DNA of 64,000 nt from Rhodobacter sp. (lineage in GTDB: Bacteria; Pseudomonadota; Alphaproteobacteria; Rhodobacterales; Rhodobacteraceae), in assembly GCA_030065095.1 (NCBI GenBank), contig JASJDP010000001.1:62001-126000 (forward strand). The letters are read 5' to 3'. Under the pieces are notes generated by a model. The model saw only the letters and a program-made list of their open reading frames with translations, was not told the DNA's origin and searched no databases. The position numbers and the translations under genes are program-made. Shown here one piece after another: positions 60,134 through 64,000 of this stretch (the stretch's first letter is position 1; each line of letters opens with the position of its first letter).

Positions 60134-61505
60134 TTCTGCGGTCTCTCGGCAGCCCCAGTGATACGGTGAGCCCCACCGGCTTGTTGTTTGACAACGCCAG
60201 GCGTCCACCCTGGCGTTCCATGCATTCCACCGCGATTGCGAGGCCAAGCCCGAAACCTCGCGGCGCATCTTCCGCGCCGGCTTCCACCACCGGAAGCCGG
60301 TTAAACGGTTTTTGAACAAGGCTCATCATTTCGTCGGGAATGCCCGGCCCCTGATCGGCAACAACGATTTCCACCAGATTGTCGCTGGTGCTTTCCATGA
60401 GCGAAACCGTTGCTGTGCCAGCGTATTTCAGCGCATTCTCCAATACGTTGTTCAGGGCGCGGAGCGTCAGAGCGATGTCGCATGTCACATTGATCTGGCG
60501 CTCACCGATCAGTTCCACAGCCTTCCCGCAATCGGCAAACTCGCTGACCGCCGTTTCGCAGAGCGACGTCACGTTGACCGGCCCCAATTCGACGCTCTTG
60601 CTTTCGCTGCGCAGGAACTCGAGCGCATCGTCAATCATCGCCTCCAGGCCTTCGATGTCGCGCTGGGTGCCTTCGGCGGCGTCGCCAAGGTCGACTTCCT
60701 CAAGCCGCAATCTCAGGCGCGTGAGTGGCGTGCGCATGTCGTGACCAATGGCTGCGAGCGTCTGAGCGCGGTCATCGATCAGTTCCCGCAGCCGGCCTTG
60801 CATCACGTTGAAGGTCTTGATCGCCTTGCGGACTTCCTTGGGGCCGGATTCGTCGAGAAGGTTGGTCTGCGCATCTTCGGCAAATTGCGCCACCCCGCTT
60901 GAAAGCCGTGCGACGGGTGCAACCAGGTAAGCGCCCGCCCACATCGCCAACAGTGCCAACGGTACACCGACCAGCATCAGCGTCATCGTCGCGGCCACCA
61001 GCGGAATCGTTCGCGCAACAACATTGGGGCTCGGCCGGAACCAGAGCGCCGTGCCATCGCTCAATTCCGCAACCAACGAGAAGGGCTCTATCCGGGGGCC
61101 CGCGAACTGGAGTTCTCTTGGCTGCGGTGTCGCATGGACGAATGGCCGCCAGGCATCTGGCAGCTCTGCGCGCACGAGGTCTTCTTCGCGGTCCATTGAC
61201 GGCTGTGCATCCGACTCGAACATACCCGTCGTGAACCGGGTGTCGTCGCGCACGAGCGAAGCTATGGCGAAGCTGTCGGACGCGCTCTGCGCTGGATCGA
61301 TCGTTCTCAGCACACCTATGAAGACGTCCGATATGTCGACCCTTAGCTGATCCTTGCGGTCTTCCCCGACCAGAACACCCGAGATGACGAAGATCGTGAT
61401 TGCGTGCGCCAGGATCTGCGAGCTGACGAGCAGCAACAAGATCTGCGACCGGATCGACATTCCGGACAGTTCTCTTCGAGCTATCGTCGCGATCGAACCG
61501 ATCAT
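60123..61505 (-). CDS. EnvZ-like sensor histidine kinase
   Basis: 460 residues. Two transmembrane helices (about 19-45 and 170-195) flank a periplasmic sensor region of about 125 residues. HAMP follows (YLVAPVARLSSGVAQFAED), then HisKA with AAIGHDMRTPLTRLRLRLE (His near 254) and HATPase_c with ALNNVLENALKYA, VADQGPGIP and GFGLGLAIAVE. ATG at 61505 overlaps the response regulator stop, so the pair is coupled. The RND efflux/MipA region is close but on the opposite strand; it is a possible target. Confidence 0.92.
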   Translation of the reverse strand: MIGSIATIARRELSGMSIRSQILLLLVSSQILAHAITIFVISGVLVGEDRKDQLRVDISDVFIGVLRTIDPAQSASDSFAIASLVRDDTRFTTGMFESDAQPSMDREEDLVRAELPDAWRPFVHATPQPRELQFAGPRIEPFSLVAELSDGTALWFRPSPNVVARTIPLVAATMTLMLVGVPLALLAMWAGAYLVAPVARLSSGVAQFAEDAQTNLLDESGPKEVRKAIKTFNVMQGRLRELIDDRAQTLAAIGHDMRTPLTRLRLRLEEVDLGDAAEGTQRDIEGLEAMIDDALEFLRSESKSVELGPVNVTSLCETAVSEFADCGKAVELIGERQINVTCDIALTLRALNNVLENALKYAGTATVSLMESTSDNLVEIVVADQGPGIPDEMMSLVQKPFNRLPVVEAGAEDAPRGFGLGLAIAVECMERQGGRLALSNNKPVGLTVSLGLPRDRRNEL

Positions 61506-62251
61506 TCGGTGATTTCCTGAACTTTGGGCGTGAACAGGTAGCCCTCGTTCCGGACGGTCTTGATGATTTGATCCGTGCCGCTATGCCGTTGCAGCTTGCG
61601 CCGAATGCGACTGACCAGCGTATCGACGCTGCGGTCATACGGCTCGACCATGCGGTTTTGAGAGATTTGAACAAGGCGATCACGGCTCAGAACGCGTCCC
61701 GCGTGGCGGCATAGGACCGAGAGCACGTCGAACTCTCCGCCGGTCAAGAGCACCGTAATGCCCTCAGGGTCAGAGACTTGGCGCGTCCGCATGTCAAGGC
61801 TCCAACCGTCAAACCTGTAGACAGCCGTCTCTTTTCTCGGCTCGTCGTTCTGGCGGTGTCTCCGCAGTACGGCGCCCACACGCGCAATCAGTTCTGCAGT
61901 ATGAAAGGGCTTTCCGACATAGTCGTCCGCACCGCCAATCAATCCTTTGACGCGGTCCTCCGGTTCCGTCCGCGCGGTCAGCATGATGACCGGCGTGTCG
62001 AAACGCTCGCGCACGCGGCGCAATATGCGAAAGCCATCCTCGCCGGGAAGCATCACGTCGAGGATTACCAGGTCGGGGATCTCTCTTTCGAACTGGCGCA
62101 TGGCTCCGGTCTTGTCGCGCACCAGGGATGCGCGAAACCCGTTCTTGTGCAGCGCCGCGGCAACGAACTGGCCGATCTCCCAATCATCCTCGACAACCAA
62201 AATATGCGGAGTCCGGTCGTTCCGCTCGTTCAATTGGACTGCGTCCACCAT
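61502..62251 (-). CDS. OmpR-family response regulator
   Basis: 249 residues from ATG 62251; an in-frame ATG at 62308 would add 19 residues that are not typical. Receiver: ILVVEDD at the N-terminus, phospho-acceptor Asp in LVILDVMLPGEDG, Thr in MLTART, Lys in YVGKPFHTAEL. The C-terminal winged helix shows TGGEFDVLSVLCRHAGRVLSR and the recognition region VDTLVSRIRRKLQ, then NEGYLF. Upstream of and coupled to the EnvZ-like kinase. Confidence 0.92.
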   Translation of the reverse strand: MVDAVQLNERNDRTPHILVVEDDWEIGQFVAAALHKNGFRASLVRDKTGAMRQFEREIPDLVILDVMLPGEDGFRILRRVRERFDTPVIMLTARTEPEDRVKGLIGGADDYVGKPFHTAELIARVGAVLRRHRQNDEPRKETAVYRFDGWSLDMRTRQVSDPEGITVLLTGGEFDVLSVLCRHAGRVLSRDRLVQISQNRMVEPYDRSVDTLVSRIRRKLQRHSGTDQIIKTVRNEGYLFTPKVQEITE

Positions 62252-62492
62252 AGCTGAGTCGGGTCCTGAGGCCGTTCGTTTCCGTGTTCGCGAGACGCCG
62301 GCAAGCATCTGACCGTCAGCCTAGGCTATTGAGCCGGACGAGGCACATCCAATTCTTTGTCACTTCTTGTCTCGCGCTACGGCGGCAAGCACCGGCACCG
62401 AAACGCTAGGGCCGTATGGAAATTCCGGATGCACTGGAGATCCTCTGGCACGTCGATGCCCTCGATCTGTGCCTGAGAAATCGCAAGGCGCT

Positions 62493-63395
62493 TTAGGTCC
62501 CATCGATGGACAGCCTGGCCATCTCGGCCGACAGCCGATCGAGGAACTGCTGGCCGATGGCCGAGATCGGACGAACGCGGGCGGTGACGATGATGATGTC
62601 CAACAGAATGCGCGGCCGGAACGGACGGACGACGTAGCCTTCGCCGGCGTCGCTCGCCAATGTGAAGGGGTCGATCAGCGCCGCGCCGATGCCCTGGCGC
62701 ACCAGGTTCAGCGCGTTGCGGAACAGGTCGGTATGACACCGCACCCACAAGTTCGCACCCTCGGACTGAAATGCCTCGCGCATGCGGCGGGTGACCATGT
62801 GGTCGGCGCCCATCACGACGAAGGGCTGGTTGTCGAGCTCGGCCGGCGTAAGAACATCGTGCTCTGCCAGGGGGCTGTCGGCCGGCACTGCGCACAGGGT
62901 CTCGAAATAAAACAGGTCACGGTCGAGCCCGTCATGCAGAAGCGGCAGTTCGCAGACGCCGATCTCGAAGAGCCCGGCAATCACCCACTCCTGGATCTTC
63001 GACGAATATTGCGACTGAAAGGCGATGGTCAGATATGGCTTGTCGGCAGTGAACTCGGCGATCAGGCGCGGCATGAAGCCAAAGGCCAGGGCGTGGTTCG
63101 AGGCGACCTGAAGCTGACCGGCCTTCTGGTTCTGCAGATCGACCACCGCCTGGTTCACGTGGTCGAGCCCGCGCACGACCGTGTCGATTTCGCGATAGAG
63201 CACTTCGGCCTCGGGCGTGGGCACCAGCCGGCCCCTTGCGCGTTCGAAAAGCTTGAGGCTGGTCTTGCGTTCAAGCTGTGCAAGAAGGTTCGAGATGCCG
63301 GGCTGCGAAATGCCCAGCGCCTGCGCCGCGCCGGTCACGGTGCCGGTTTCGATGATGGCGTGGAACGCCTGGAATTGACGGAATTGCGTGGCCAT
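62493..63395 (-). CDS. LysR-family transcriptional regulator
   Basis: 300 residues. Winged HTH at 1-60 (FRQFQAFHAIIETGTVTGAA, then ALGISQPGISNLLAQLE), followed by a LysR_substrate domain of about 200 residues. Divergent from the enolase-superfamily gene at 63488, with a 92-base AT-rich intergenic region, the classical arrangement in which the regulator controls the divergent catabolic gene in response to its substrate. Bases 62309-62492 behind it contain nothing recognised. Confidence 0.92.
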   Translation of the reverse strand: MATQFRQFQAFHAIIETGTVTGAAQALGISQPGISNLLAQLERKTSLKLFERARGRLVPTPEAEVLYREIDTVVRGLDHVNQAVVDLQNQKAGQLQVASNHALAFGFMPRLIAEFTADKPYLTIAFQSQYSSKIQEWVIAGLFEIGVCELPLLHDGLDRDLFYFETLCAVPADSPLAEHDVLTPAELDNQPFVVMGADHMVTRRMREAFQSEGANLWVRCHTDLFRNALNLVRQGIGAALIDPFTLASDAGEGYVVRPFRPRILLDIIIVTARVRPISAIGQQFLDRLSAEMARLSIDGT

Positions 63396-63487
63396 TACGC
63401 AAAGATATCACAAAAATTTATGAAGATGTAAAAACATAGTATTGGAAATGATGATCCGCTTTGGGCAGGCTGAAGTCCGGGGGCGGA

Positions 63488-64000
63488 ATGTCTGAGCTTG
63501 ATCAGAAAATTACCGGGTTCGATCTTTGGCATCTGGCGCTGCCTGTGGTGTCGCGACGCGATCACGGGATCGGCGCCGTCGAGGGCGCCTGCGAGATCGT
63601 CGTGCTGCGGCTGACCGCCGAGGGCGGCGCCGACGGATGGGGCGAAGCCTCGCCTTGGGCGGTGTTCACCGGATCGCCCGAGGCGGCCGACGCGGCGCTC
63701 GACCGCTATATCCGGCCACATGTGGTCGGTCGGCGGGTCGGCGACCGGGCGGCGATCATGGCGGATGCCGCGCGGGCGGTGGCGCATTGCACCGAGGCGA
63801 AGGCGGCGCTGGAGACGGCGCTCTTGGATCTGACGGGGTGCATTTCGGGGGTTCCGGTCTGGGCGCTTTTGGGCGGCAAGTGCCGGGACACGATCCCACT
63901 ATCGGTGTCGATTGCAAATCCGGACTTCGATCGGGACATCGACCTGATGCAGCGTATCCGTACGGACGGCGTGCGGCTGATCAAGCTGAAGACGGGGTTT
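63488..64000 (+). CDS. Enolase-superfamily enzyme (mandelate racemase/muconate lactonizing type), 3' end outside window
   Basis: 171 residues visible, cut by the window end. The N-terminal capping domain ([20 protein letters not shown], then [13 protein letters not shown], where the Glu and Trp are conserved) leads to [26 protein letters not shown]. It ends at the KxK motif LIKLKTGF, where the lysines are the catalytic base of the MLE subgroup. GGGGGCGGA precedes the ATG. The substrate cannot be set from this part; candidates include muconate-like lactones, dipeptides and hydroxyproline derivatives. Regulated probably by the divergent LysR protein. Confidence 0.88.
   Translation, partial: MSELDQKITGFDLWHLALPVVSRRDHGIGAVEGACEIVVLRLTAEGGADGWGEASPWAVFTGSPEAADAALDRYIRPHVVGRRVGDRAAIMADAARAVAHCTEAKAALETALLDLTGCISGVPVWALLGGKCRDTIPLSVSIANPDFDRDIDLMQRIRTDGVRLIKLKTGF

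Overview
The window looks like a chromosomal stretch of a GC-rich alphaproteobacterium, most likely of the Rhodobacteraceae (Roseobacter) group. The evidence is the gene families and their order: ChoWV choline uptake, Hint and H-type-lectin secreted proteins, TamA-TamB, a fused MrpAB antiporter operon, TRAP transport and BKACE/DUF849 genes. ATGA or TGATG overlaps are frequent. No rRNA, tRNA, CRISPR array, complete IS or prophage was seen.

Layout. 1-1847: end of a choline ABC transporter. 1860-2173: a 314-bp palindromic intergenic repeat with an inverted second copy at 51732-52045. 2166-7078: a surface/secreted-protein neighbourhood (two Hint-domain proteins, an H-type lectin) with an ECF sigma/cupin anti-sigma pair. 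7202-10481: a four-gene operon of unknown role led by a Tat-type FAD oxidoreductase. 10811-16371: TamA-TamB outer-membrane assembly. 16652-20540: a response regulator and membrane histidine kinase transcribed away from a LuxI-type acyl-homoserine-lactone synthase. 20846-22967: universal stress protein and BCCT osmolyte carrier. 23301-27338: manganese-type ABC transporter with two Mur/Fur-like boxes, one filling the spacer of a good sigma-70 promoter. 27407-28765: MATE exporter. 29146-35093: six-gene Mrp Na+/H+ antiporter operon.

35478-43499 is the most unusual region. A SrkA-like kinase is followed by a 203-residue protein made of a 26-residue leader-like segment and nine near-identical 19-residue units. 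Next come an arginase-family protein with an extra N-terminal domain of about 136 residues, four 2-oxoglutarate/Fe(II)-oxygenase-like proteins (one without its iron ligands), a fold-type-I PLP enzyme and a fold-type-III PLP decarboxylase. The layout fits a multi-core RiPP (ribosomally made, modified peptide) cluster in which arginines of the repeats are turned into ornithine and side chains are hydroxylated. That is inference; no exact precedent is known to me.

43668-51665: a PAS-LuxR regulator divergent from a catabolic operon (BKACE, TRAP transporter, fused E1 alpha/beta 2-oxoacid dehydrogenase, RidA, HpaI-type aldolase). 52550-59217: an RND tripartite efflux operon plus MipA. 59624-62251: small secreted and membrane proteins with an OmpR/EnvZ-type two-component system. 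62493-64000: a LysR regulator divergent from an enolase-superfamily gene cut by the window end. Roughly, the window combines osmolyte, sodium and metal homeostasis, envelope assembly and efflux, signalling, and one candidate peptide-modification cluster.
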